From NCBI GenBank assembly GCA_002730485.1, contig PCAH01000202.1, forward strand, positions 1-24,309: a stretch of 24,309 nt of DNA, in the 5' to 3' direction. A program made the translations under genes and the position numbers. Below the pieces are notes generated by a model. The model was not told the origin of the DNA and made no database searches. It was given only the letters and a program-made list of their open reading frames with translations. This document shows positions 18,145 through 24,309 of the stretch, in pieces (position 1 is the stretch's first letter; each line of letters begins with the position of its first letter). This DNA comes from Dehalococcoidia bacterium (lineage in GTDB: Bacteria > Chloroflexota > Dehalococcoidia > UBA3495).

Positions 18145-19268
18145 GCCCTGTCCTCAGCAGAGAGCTGCTCACCAAACAGGCCGGATGGCTTGAATAGGAG
18201 TACCAACACCAGCACGGTAAAGGCCACCGCATCCTTCAGTTGCGACACGCCGGGAACCCCAAGCGGTTCAAGGATCACCAGCGGGGCGATTGACTCCGCC
18301 GACCCCAGTGAGATTCCGCCGATCATGGCACCCGGCAGGTTTCCAATACCACCGACCACTGCCGCCGTGAAGGCCTTGATGCCCGGCAGGAAACCCGTCA
18401 TGTGGGTAACGCTGCGGAACAGCAGCCCCCAGAGGATCCCAGCTATGCCGGCCATGGCTCCACCAACGGCAAAAGTGGTAACGATGGTGCGGTTAACGTT
18501 GATGCCCATTAGGGCCGCTATCTCCTTATCCTCGGCCACGGCTCTCATCGCCTTACCGGTCTTGGTCCGTTCAACGAGGTACCAGAGGCCCGCCATGGAA
18601 ATCGCCGCCACGAATAGCACCAGCAACTTCGTCCCAGCTATCTCAAAGGTAAAAATCGATCTCTGCTTGGAGAGCCACTGGGGTAGTTGAGGATAACTCT
18701 TGGTTGAGGGTCCAAATACACCCATAACTGCATTCTGGATGAAGAAGGAAACGCCAATCGAGGTTATGAGGGGAATGAGCCGAGGAGACTCCCTCAGCGG
18801 TCGGTAGGCGACTCGTTCCATCAGGACTGCAGTAAAAGTGGACACCATGATCGCCAAGACGATGACAATGACCAGCGACAAGAGGAAATTGCTCTCCCAA
18901 AGACCATTGGCTGAAAACTTGTCGGATGCGATGAATCCGGTCATGGCGCCGGCCATAAAGACCTCGCCGTGGGCGAAGTTGATGAAACCCAACACCCCGT
19001 AGACCATCGAGTAACCAAGGGCGATGAGCCCGTACATGGCACCCTGGGAGAGCCCAGACATGAGAAGGCCCTTGAACTGGTCCCCCGTCAGGCCCACGGC
19101 GTCGGGGTTTCGCCACCGGGCGAAAGGATTGTCCGGTGCGAGCTGCTGGGCCAAGAATGCCAGGATGCCGACCACGATCAGACCAACGAGAAAAACCCTT
19201 ATGAGAGTGAGGAACCGGTCTACCTTGGAGACCTGACGGGCCGACTTCCTCTCGATCGTCGCTGTCAA
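18141..19268 (-). CDS. livH: Branched-chain amino-acid ABC transporter permease LivH
   Basis: This 375-residue inner-membrane permease is first in the livHMGF operon. The family core begins near residue 67 with GLSQGAMYGLIALGYSMV and continues through FINFAHGEVFMAGAM. The coupling loop RAVAEDKEIAALMGINV and the C-terminal VVGGIGNLPGAMIGG and KPSGLFGE are all present. A single extra hydrophobic segment lies at about 19-41, before the core. The start is uncertain: the frame is open to TTG 19343, but TTG 19268 has a G-rich site (GGGGG) just upstream and gives a sensible N-terminus. No periplasmic binding-protein gene flanks the operon; the divergent neighbour is an aminotransferase gene 212 bases away. 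The solute-binding partner must be encoded elsewhere. Confidence 0.9.
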   Translation of the reverse strand: MTATIERKSARQVSKVDRFLTLIRVFLVGLIVVGILAFLAQQLAPDNPFARWRNPDAVGLTGDQFKGLLMSGLSQGAMYGLIALGYSMVYGVLGFINFAHGEVFMAGAMTGFIASDKFSANGLWESNFLLSLVIVIVLAIMVSTFTAVLMERVAYRPLRESPRLIPLITSIGVSFFIQNAVMGVFGPSTKSYPQLPQWLSKQRSIFTFEIAGTKLLVLFVAAISMAGLWYLVERTKTGKAMRAVAEDKEIAALMGINVNRTIVTTFAVGGAMAGIAGILWGLLFRSVTHMTGFLPGIKAFTAAVVGGIGNLPGAMIGGISLGSAESIAPLVILEPLGVPGVSQLKDAVAFTVLVLVLLFKPSGLFGEQLSAEDRA

Positions 19269-19480
19269 CCAACTACCCCCTGCAAAGTGACCAATAGTCC
19301 CATCATGACCGCAATCAACCAAGCAACCGTTGCCGTCCACCAAAGGGGAGCGACCACGAATGACTGGCTAGCAGAACCTCTGATGCTGCGGGAGGCACAG
19401 TAGCGCACCTACACTGGCGCACCAACACCCTGCACCACCTCGCTGTCTCTGCCCAAAGCGCCACCGATAGCATCCCCGGC

Positions 19481-20419
19481 ATGACGCCAAGTGACGGAGC
19501 GGGTAGTCGACGCAGTACCCATCAGGCACTTCCGGACCCCCGAAACGCCACTGTCCAGATCTACATCAACGGCACCTTCTATCCACGGCATGAGGCAAAG
19601 ATCTCGGTCTTTGACAGCGGCTTTCTTGTAGGTGACGGAGTCTGGGAGGGAATACGACTCCACAACGGCCACTTCGCTTTCTTGGATCGCCACCTGAACC
19701 GTCTCTTTGCCGGGCTAGCAGCAGTCGACTTGGACATAAGGATGACCCGGGCCGAGGTAGCCGAGGCCCTCAGGTCCACAGTCGACCAAAACAACATGCA
19801 CGACTCGGTTCACGTGCGCTTGATGGTCACGAGGGGCGACAAAACAACACCTTCCCAGCACCCAGCAAACATTCTTGACGGTCCCAATGTGGTCATCGTC
19901 GCCGAACACAAGAAAGCCGATCCGGCCGTATCCGACAAGGGAATTTCACTCTTCACAGCAACCGTCCGTCGACCTCCCCCCGACACCCTTGACCAGCGTC
20001 TCAACTCACACTCCAAACTGCACGAGGTAATCGCCCTGATCCAGGCAACGCGAGCCGGGGCCGACGAGGCACTCATGCTGGACCCCACAGGAGCAGTCGC
20101 TACCTGCAATGCCACTAACTTCTTCGTGGTTAGGCACGGTGAACTCTGGACATCGACCGGCCACTACAGCCTGCATGGCATCACGCGCGCCGTAGTGCTC
20201 GAGGAGGCGATAACGGCTGGAATCATTACAAGAGAGTTACCGTTCTCCCTAACTGACGTCTACTCAGCTGACGAGGCCTTCGTAACCGGCACGTTCGGCG
20301 GCCTAACCCCCGTCTCCGAGGTTGACGGCCGACTCATCGGCACCGGATCCCGTGGCCCGGTGACTTCACACTTGAACGACCTTTACCGGGATGCAGTGGC
20401 CGCCTCAGTCGGATTGTGA
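19481..20419 (+). CDS. Class IV (branched-chain/D-amino-acid type) aminotransferase
   Basis: This is a 312-residue PLP fold-type IV aminotransferase. It has IYINGTFYPRHEAKISVFDS (27-46), GVWEGIRLHNG (53-63), and the Schiff-base lysine K179 in NSHSKLHEVIALIQA. GITRAVVLE (233-241) and VDGRLIGTGSRGPVT (281-295) follow. The stretch around the PLP pyridine-nitrogen ligand reads AVATCNATNFF (205-215). The family pattern expects Glu where Thr208 stands. The sequence closely resembles the C-terminal half of plant 'branched-chain aminotransferase-like' proteins. The next gene, 13 bases on, encodes the equivalent of their N-terminal half. The first 24 residues precede the fold, and ATG 19481 lacks a clear ribosome-binding site. 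The amino donor and acceptor are unknown. Confidence 0.88.
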   Translation: MTPSDGAGSRRSTHQALPDPRNATVQIYINGTFYPRHEAKISVFDSGFLVGDGVWEGIRLHNGHFAFLDRHLNRLFAGLAAVDLDIRMTRAEVAEALRSTVDQNNMHDSVHVRLMVTRGDKTTPSQHPANILDGPNVVIVAEHKKADPAVSDKGISLFTATVRRPPPDTLDQRLNSHSKLHEVIALIQATRAGADEALMLDPTGAVATCNATNFFVVRHGELWTSTGHYSLHGITRAVVLEEAITAGIITRELPFSLTDVYSADEAFVTGTFGGLTPVSEVDGRLIGTGSRGPVTSHLNDLYRDAVAASVGL

Positions 20420-20432
20420 GGCGGGTAAGCCT

Positions 20433-21152
20433 GTGACGCTACGCATCAACTGCTGGTCAGGGCCACGAAACATCTCCACAGCTCTCATGTACTCATTCAG
20501 GCAACGCACTGACACAACCGTCTTTGACGAACCCATCTACGCCCACTACCTACGAGTCAGCGGCAGGGCACACCCGGGCCGAAACGAGACCCTCGCCAGC
20601 CAGGATTCTGATGGTGACGCTGTAGTTCGTGACCTGATTCTCGGCCCCCACTCCAGTCCGATCGCCTTCTTTAAGATGATGAGTCACCATCTCGTCGAGT
20701 TGGACACAGCTTTCCTCCGTGAGTGCCACAACATTCTCTTGATACGCGACCCCCGCCACGTACTTCGCTCGCTGAACGTGAACATCCCCGACGCGAACCT
20801 CGGGGACACGGGCCTCGAATCTCAGGTTGAACTGCTGGACTCGATCCTCAGCGAGGATGGAGACCCAGTTGTCGTGGACTCCGCAGAGCTACTTGCCAAC
20901 CCTGAGGGGATACTCAGGCAGATGTGCTCAATGCTCAAGATCAACTTTGAGGATGCCATGCTGTCATGGCCGTCCGGACCAAAACCCGAAGATGGAACAT
21001 GGGCGGTTCACTGGTACGCGAACGCCCACGCCTCGAACGGGTTCCTTGCCAGGATCCCAAGCAGCGATCCTTTCCCTACCCACCTCGGACCTGTACTAGA
21101 AGCAGCACAACCTCTCTATGACAGGCTCTTGGAGCACTCTCTTTCCAACTGA
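20433..21152 (+). CDS. Sulfotransferase-like P-loop protein paired with the aminotransferase
   Basis: This 239-residue protein has the fold signs of PAPS-dependent sulfotransferases. The N-terminal loop WSGPRNISTALM (8-19) corresponds to the 5'-phosphosulfate loop, and the later IRDPRHVLRSL (104-114) to the 3'-phosphate site. Between them lie FDEPIYAHYL and FFKMMSHHL. The overall pattern, including PEDGTWAVHWYANAHASNGF (185-204), matches my memory of the N-terminal domain of plant branched-chain aminotransferase-like fusions rather than a typical sulfotransferase. GTG 20433 is chosen because it follows a GGGTAAG site and begins right at the fold; ATG 20391 would overlap the previous gene by 29 bases. 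No reaction has been established that I know of. Sulfation of an amine or hydroxy acid made by the partner is only a guess. Confidence 0.75.
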   Translation: MTLRINCWSGPRNISTALMYSFRQRTDTTVFDEPIYAHYLRVSGRAHPGRNETLASQDSDGDAVVRDLILGPHSSPIAFFKMMSHHLVELDTAFLRECHNILLIRDPRHVLRSLNVNIPDANLGDTGLESQVELLDSILSEDGDPVVVDSAELLANPEGILRQMCSMLKINFEDAMLSWPSGPKPEDGTWAVHWYANAHASNGFLARIPSSDPFPTHLGPVLEAAQPLYDRLLEHSLSN

Positions 21153-21224
21153 TACTGCAACCTGATGCGTAATCCTGGCCACCGCACCACCACTACTCCA
21201 CCGGCCATGCGCGAGACTCATACC

Positions 21225-21788
21225 ATGGCCTGGATTGAGACGGTCCCTGACGATGAATGGAAGTCGGCTGGAGGCCACCTAGCTGAACTGTACGACAGGA
21301 CAGTTGATCCCGGCTATGGGCGCGTCGATCACATAATGGCCATCCACTCACTCAACCCACGGGGCCTCGCCGCCCACCAGAGCCTCTACGAATCAGCCAT
21401 GGCCGGCACGGCCTCCCTGCGTAAGGTCGAGAGGGAGATGATCGCCCTGGTTGTGAGCCTCGAAAATGAATGCCACTACTGAGTATCACACCACCGGCGC
21501 GGTCTGCGCCGACTACTCAAAGACGATGACCTGGCCGCCGACATCGAGGCCGACTGGGCAACTGCGAGCATCTCCCCTGAGCGGCGAGCAATGCTCGAAC
21601 TGGCAGCGAAACTCACACTGGTACCCGGTGAGGTCACCGAGTCCGACGTGGACCAACTACGCAAGGTCGGATTTAGTGACCGGGACATCCTCGACATCGT
21701 CGAAGTAACCGCCTACTACGCCTATGCCAACCGTATTGCAGATGGCCTCGGGGTGGCCCTAGAGGCTTGGATCTCCGAAGAATCCTGA
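21225..21788 (+). CDS. AhpD-family peroxidase-like selenoprotein (in-frame TGA read as selenocysteine)
   Basis: The frame from ATG 21225 to the stop at 21786-21788 holds one internal TGA, at 21480-21482. Read as selenocysteine it gives 187 residues. The AhpD/carboxymuconolactone-decarboxylase core shows MAWIETVPDDEW, GRVDHIMAIHSLNPRGLAAH and EREMIALVVS. The peroxidase motif E71-x11-C83-x2-U86-x3-H90 is complete only if TGA supplies the second cysteine equivalent. Homology continues after it (VSHHRRGLRRLL, MLELAAKLT, YYAYANRIADGLGVALEAW) in the same frame with no other stop. A SECIS-like hairpin follows. Such proteins reduce peroxides or act as thiol/selenol redox proteins. The gene begins 72 bases after the sulfotransferase-like gene; ATG 21165 and 21207 are alternative starts. 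An ordinary annotation would split it into two fragments. No Sec-insertion genes lie in the window. Confidence 0.87.
21481..21518 (+). promoter_or_regulatory. Bacterial SECIS element (selenocysteine insertion hairpin)
   Basis: The upper stem CGGCGC (21495-21500) pairs perfectly with GCGCCG (21506-21511) and closes the 5-base loop GGTCT (21501-21505). In E. coli fdhF, as I recall it, the SelB-binding loop is also GGUCU and begins 18 bases after the UGA; here it also begins 18 bases after TGA 21480-21482. A lower stem GAGTA (21481-21485, taking in the last two bases of the TGA) pairs with TACTC (21514-21518) across an internal loop, as expected of bacterial SECIS elements, which include the UGA at the base. 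All of it lies within the coding sequence. Confidence 0.88.
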
Positions 21789-21795
21789 GTACCCC

Positions 21796-22662
21796 CTAGA
21801 GAACAGTCCCTAAGCCTTGTTCCTCCGCGTTCGAGAGCGCTCTGACTGCAGCAGCAATGTCTTGTGCCGCGATGCCAACCGACTTGAAGAGAGTGAATGG
21901 TTCGTCTGAGGGCACCATCTGGCCAGAGATCAGCTCGGCCATATCCGCATCTGGCTGGCGGCCCACACGTAGGAGGTCACCGGCCTCAACTGCAGCTGCC
22001 TCCCTGTCGTCGACGACCACAAATGCCTCCTCAACCACCCCGGCTGGGATCTCGGCCATCTCCGGAGTGAAGGCTCCAACGGCATTGACATGGGCACCTA
22101 GACGAAGAGAGGAAGCTTCAAACAGCGGACACCTAGATGGCGTGGCTGTACTCACCACATCTGCTCTGGCTACCGCCTCGTCTGCATCGATCACTACCTC
22201 GCCACCGATTGAGTCGGCCAAGACCCTCGCCGACTCCTCCGTACGGCTCCACACCAGCACCTCTCTGATCTGCCTGACCGCCCGGACGGCCGCCACCTGG
22301 TCCGCTGCCATCGCTCCTGCCCCGAGCATGGCCATGACACCGGCATCCGAGGGGGCCATCTTGTCCGTCGCCAGACCAGGTGCTGCAGCTGTGCGTATTG
22401 CCGACAATGTAGGGCCGTCTACCAAGCCCAACGGGTGTCCCGACTCGTCGAACACAGCTACGACACCGGCAGGATCCCCCGGCACCGAGGAAACCACCTT
22501 CACCCCGGTATATGAGTCGAGACGACCGGGCATGAACAAGGAGACCCCCAGCAGCATTCGGTTCGGAGCCTCCCTGTCACCCCCGAAGGCATGAGCCATC
22601 GAGTCAATGGCATCTGACATTGGCAGTGCGGCACGCACCTCATCCGGGTTCAAGTAGCGCAT
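21796..22662 (-). CDS. Ornithine cyclodeaminase/mu-crystallin family, probable delta1-pyrroline-2-carboxylate reductase
   Basis: This 288-residue NAD(P)-dependent enzyme carries the family features. YTGVKVVSSVPG holds the substrate lysine region, LSAIRTAAAPGLATDKMAP the arginine, the Rossmann motif is MLGAGAMAADQ, then come VNAVGAFTPEMAEI and FKSVGIAAQDIAAA near the C-terminus. It lies in one operon with both aconitase X subunits. From work on cis-3-hydroxy-L-proline catabolism, the partner in that setting is a delta1-pyrroline-2-carboxylate reductase making L-proline, so this role is preferred over ornithine cyclodeaminase. ATG 22662 is the family start. The upstream gene now stops 97 bases before it. 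Without the 65-base duplication, that gene would have stopped 2 bases before this ATG. Its end faces the selenoprotein gene with a 7-base gap. Confidence 0.85.
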   Translation of the reverse strand: MRYLNPDEVRAALPMSDAIDSMAHAFGGDREAPNRMLLGVSLFMPGRLDSYTGVKVVSSVPGDPAGVVAVFDESGHPLGLVDGPTLSAIRTAAAPGLATDKMAPSDAGVMAMLGAGAMAADQVAAVRAVRQIREVLVWSRTEESARVLADSIGGEVVIDADEAVARADVVSTATPSRCPLFEASSLRLGAHVNAVGAFTPEMAEIPAGVVEEAFVVVDDREAAAVEAGDLLRVGRQPDADMAELISGQMVPSDEPFTLFKSVGIAAQDIAAAVRALSNAEEQGLGTVL

Positions 22663-22710
22663 GGTCAGTCTCCGGTCGTGTGGCCCAGACCGTCATCGAC
22701 GGAACTGGGC

Positions 22711-22845
22711 GGCCTATTCAATGACCCATCCTCCCCCACCGCCACTGTCTCACCTGTCGTCAGAGTCGAATAGGTGGCCTATTCAATGACCCATCCTCCC
22801 CCACCGCCACTGTCTCACCTGTCGTCAGAGTCGAATAGGTGGCCT
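22711..22845. repeat. Perfect 65-base tandem duplication with a 5-base third partial copy
   Basis: Bases 22711-22775 and 22776-22840 are identical over all 65 positions, and GGCCT at 22841-22845 starts a third copy. The unit begins GGCCTATTCAATGACCC and ends GTCGAATAGGT. It covers the 3' end of the aconitase X small-subunit gene. Because 65 is not a multiple of three, the second pass is read in another frame and meets a stop at 22760-22762. Perfect identity means the duplication is very recent or an assembly artefact. Confidence 0.97.
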
Positions 22846-23182
22846 CGTCAAGCACCACCACGGGCAGAGACCGACCATACAACTCATCGGCCACTATCAC
22901 TCCGAGGGAGAGAATTTCGTCTGCTCGACGAACAAGAAGTGCCACGGGAGCCGAACCGTTTCTGATGGCTTCAAGCAAGATCGAACTAGAGGAACTGGAA
23001 CCACATCCAGAGGGCATGGCGAGAACCCGCCCAGCTACGCTGCATCCGCTTTGTGGGTGGTGCTGATCGACTATCTCCCCTGAACGAGGATCGACTCCTC
23101 CCCAGAAGCTGAGTGGTTCGTCAAGACAGAGCACCTCTCCAGAAGCAGAGCCGGCTACGAGAACCACCGGGGACTCAGACAC
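22760..23182 (-). CDS. Aconitase X small (swivel-domain) subunit, C-terminus altered by duplication
   Basis: This is the DUF126/AcnX small subunit, which pairs with the large subunit to form cis-3-hydroxy-L-proline dehydratase or a related aconitase-superfamily enzyme. It has the typical stretches GSASGEVLCLDEPLSFWGGV, HPQSGCSVAGRVLAMPSG, the serine run GCGSSSSSSILLEAI and ELYGRSLPVVVLDEATY. GTG 23182 gives 140 residues and overlaps the large-subunit stop by 8 bases; TTG 23203 (147 residues, 29-base overlap) is possible. After ...EDGSLNRP the frame runs into the second repeat copy and ends PIRL. With one copy it would instead end about 14 residues later as ...PPSSVDDGLGHTTGD, stopping at 22665, 2 bases before the next gene. 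The conserved core is complete, so activity may survive. Confidence 0.88.
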   Translation of the reverse strand: MSESPVVLVAGSASGEVLCLDEPLSFWGGVDPRSGEIVDQHHPQSGCSVAGRVLAMPSGCGSSSSSSILLEAIRNGSAPVALLVRRADEILSLGVIVADELYGRSLPVVVLDEATYSTLTTGETVAVGEDGSLNRPPIRL

Positions 23183-24309
23183 CTGACCAGACCCTCTCGT
23201 CAAGCACTACCCGTCCTGCCACGGCAGACTCAACGCACTCGGAGGTGCCGGCGAAGACGACGTCGACTCCCAGATTTCCCGGTGCGTACCAAGCCCACTT
23301 GGCAGAATCCGTCATCGCCGTGCCCGCCGTATCAGCCAATATTGGTGACACATAGGTACAGGTGTCGACAACCAAAGTCACGCCTGCCGAGCGCAACAAG
23401 TCGGCCCATCCCCGCAACTCCAGCTCTGCAAGCACAGAGCGGCCAGTTGAGGCATAGAAATCGACCCCGGAGTGGACTTGCCGATCTGCCAGGAGGGAAA
23501 CCAAAACGTGGAACTCGTCAATCGAGTAGTGGGGTGTTCCGAGGCAGACGCTAGAGAGCTCTGTTGTCGAAGCTGTGCAGAGTCGGTTGCGGGCCTCCCG
23601 CAGATCTTGGGCAGTCACGTCCACAACCTCCTGTGGGTCCCTAGCTCCCAAAGCAGCATCGAGGGAAGGCGCTTCGGGGGTACTACCGACGGCATGGAAC
23701 ATCCCCACGCTGCCAGTCGTCGCTGCTCCAGTTCCAAGTGCCCGGAGCCTGGTCTCGCTGAGAGTTGCCGGTAGGCCGTCGATGACTGGCACCCGCGCAC
23801 CTGAAACTGATCCGACAACGGTGCCGAGCACCGGATACAACTGGTCTAGGTCCAACAAGTCCGGTGATACGTCCATGAGTCGGATAAGGATGGTGCCATG
23901 ACGGTTGTCATCAAGGTGTAGGCCCGCGGCAGGCACACGTCCGGTGATAGCGGCGGAAATGTCGATCATGTCTCCGTAACGGGCAGTGCGGGCCCCAAGT
24001 ACCGAGTTGGCGAAAACGATGGCGTTCGACTCAGCCCAAGCCACCTGTTCACCAAACGACGGCCGTTTCTCCAAATGGTAGGGCGCGCACGTCCATGTCG
24101 GCTGGCAGCCCATCTCTTCGTACATCGATGCCAAGCGACGCGCAGCCTGACTCTCGGCTTCATCACCCCGATTCAACTCAGGGTGCAGCAGGTCCAACAA
24201 CGAGACGTTCAGTGTCGTCGGCACGACAACCGAGGCACCGCCCTCAAGGAGACGCCCTGCAAAATCCAACCCCGATTGTCCGTGGTAGAGGCAGGAGTCA
24301 ACGTGGGCA
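23175..24309 (-). CDS. Aconitase X large (catalytic) subunit, 5' end beyond the window
   Basis: This is the DUF521/AcnX catalytic subunit. The frame stays open to the window edge: upstream of TTG 24269 it still encodes AHVDSCLYHGQSG, a conserved N-terminal AcnX stretch, so the gene is partial and TTG 24269 is not the start. About 378 residues are visible. Recognisable parts are VVVPTTLNVSLLDLLHP, CQPTWTCAPYHLEKRPSFG, AWAESNAIVFANSVLGART, and near the C-terminus VDTCTYVSP, MTDSAKWAWYAPG and FAGTSECVESAV. Cysteines in these segments are candidates for the Fe-S or metal site of the family. Known AcnX activities are cis-3-hydroxy-L-proline dehydratase in bacteria and phosphomevalonate dehydratase in archaea. 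The reductase gene in the same operon favours the hydroxyproline role. Confidence 0.9.
   Translation of the reverse strand, partial: AHVDSCLYHGQSGLDFAGRLLEGGASVVVPTTLNVSLLDLLHPELNRGDEAESQAARRLASMYEEMGCQPTWTCAPYHLEKRPSFGEQVAWAESNAIVFANSVLGARTARYGDMIDISAAITGRVPAAGLHLDDNRHGTILIRLMDVSPDLLDLDQLYPVLGTVVGSVSGARVPVIDGLPATLSETRLRALGTGAATTGSVGMFHAVGSTPEAPSLDAALGARDPQEVVDVTAQDLREARNRLCTASTTELSSVCLGTPHYSIDEFHVLVSLLADRQVHSGVDFYASTGRSVLAELELRGWADLLRSAGVTLVVDTCTYVSPILADTAGTAMTDSAKWAWYAPGNLGVDVVFAGTSECVESAVAGRVVLDERVWSGV

Noticed and set aside
21480..21482. TGA as a plain nonsense mutation in the AhpD-family gene, or a genome-wide recoding of TGA.
   Set aside because: A random stop is unlikely to fall exactly on the catalytic CxxC position with a matching SECIS downstream. 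Recoding is excluded because many other genes here end in TGA, for example at 82-84, 13491-13493 and 20417-20419.
21857..22594. A 245-codon open frame on the plus strand.
   Set aside because: It lies wholly opposite the OCD-family gene, is Ala/Ser/Thr-rich, shows no motif, and has the look of an antisense shadow.
22711..22845. The 65-base repeat as a CRISPR-like or regulatory repeat array.
   Set aside because: It is a direct head-to-tail duplication with no spacers, lies in coding sequence, and is explained by slippage or assembly error.

Overview
The window looks like a piece of a bacterial chromosome of medium-high GC, probably a marine heterotrophic actinobacterium of the Acidimicrobiia type. 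This is an inference from gene content: a full LivHMGF transporter with an enlarged LivM, acyl-CoA/thiolase/SDR genes, a DMSP-demethylase-family protein, choline-dehydrogenase-like and sarcosine-oxidase-like flavoproteins, and aconitase X. No phylogenetic marker is present. There are no RNA genes, insertion sequences, phage genes or CRISPR arrays, and no gene-free stretch longer than about 215 bases.

Layout. 1-928 (+): the end of a polar amino-acid ABC permease and its ATPase. 996-1865 (-): a 3-hydroxyisobutyrate-dehydrogenase-type enzyme, divergent from 2057-4299 (+), an SDR and an acyl-CoA dehydrogenase. 4360-5221 (-): a frameshifted cation-efflux (CDF) transporter. 5358-6560 (+): a thiolase. 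6685-9473 (-): a GMC oxidoreductase and a DmdA/GcvT-family protein with a 4-base overlap. 9650-10324 (+): a hemolysin III/PAQR membrane protein. 10418-12155 (-): a flavin-binding PPOX-fold protein and an NYN nuclease with two LOTUS/OST-HTH-like domains. 12280-14707 (+): low-specificity threonine aldolase, a 56-residue remnant of an SDR, and a DAO-family FAD oxidoreductase, all overlapping. 14736-19268 (-): livH-livM-livG-livF, each junction a 4-base overlap, with no substrate-binding protein gene. 19481-21788 (+): class IV aminotransferase, sulfotransferase-like P-loop protein, and an AhpD-family protein. 21796-24309 (-): aconitase X large subunit (cut by the window edge), its small subunit, and an ornithine-cyclodeaminase-family reductase. 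Together these three would turn cis-3-hydroxy-L-proline into L-proline.

The strongest discovery is in the AhpD-family gene. Its reading frame is interrupted by one TGA at 21480-21482. That codon sits exactly where the second cysteine of the E-x11-C-x2-C-x3-H peroxidase motif should be. A hairpin with loop GGTCT follows 18 bases after the TGA, the same loop and spacing I recall for the E. coli fdhF SECIS. A second stem pairs bases of the TGA itself. This is best read as a selenoprotein (C-x-x-U).

The two genes before it, the aminotransferase and the sulfotransferase-like protein, correspond to the two halves of the plant 'branched-chain aminotransferase-like' fusion proteins. The three genes may therefore form one little-described module. 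Other points of note are a perfect 65-base tandem duplication that rewrites the C-terminus of the aconitase X small subunit, and two further small lesions (CDF transporter and SDR remnant).
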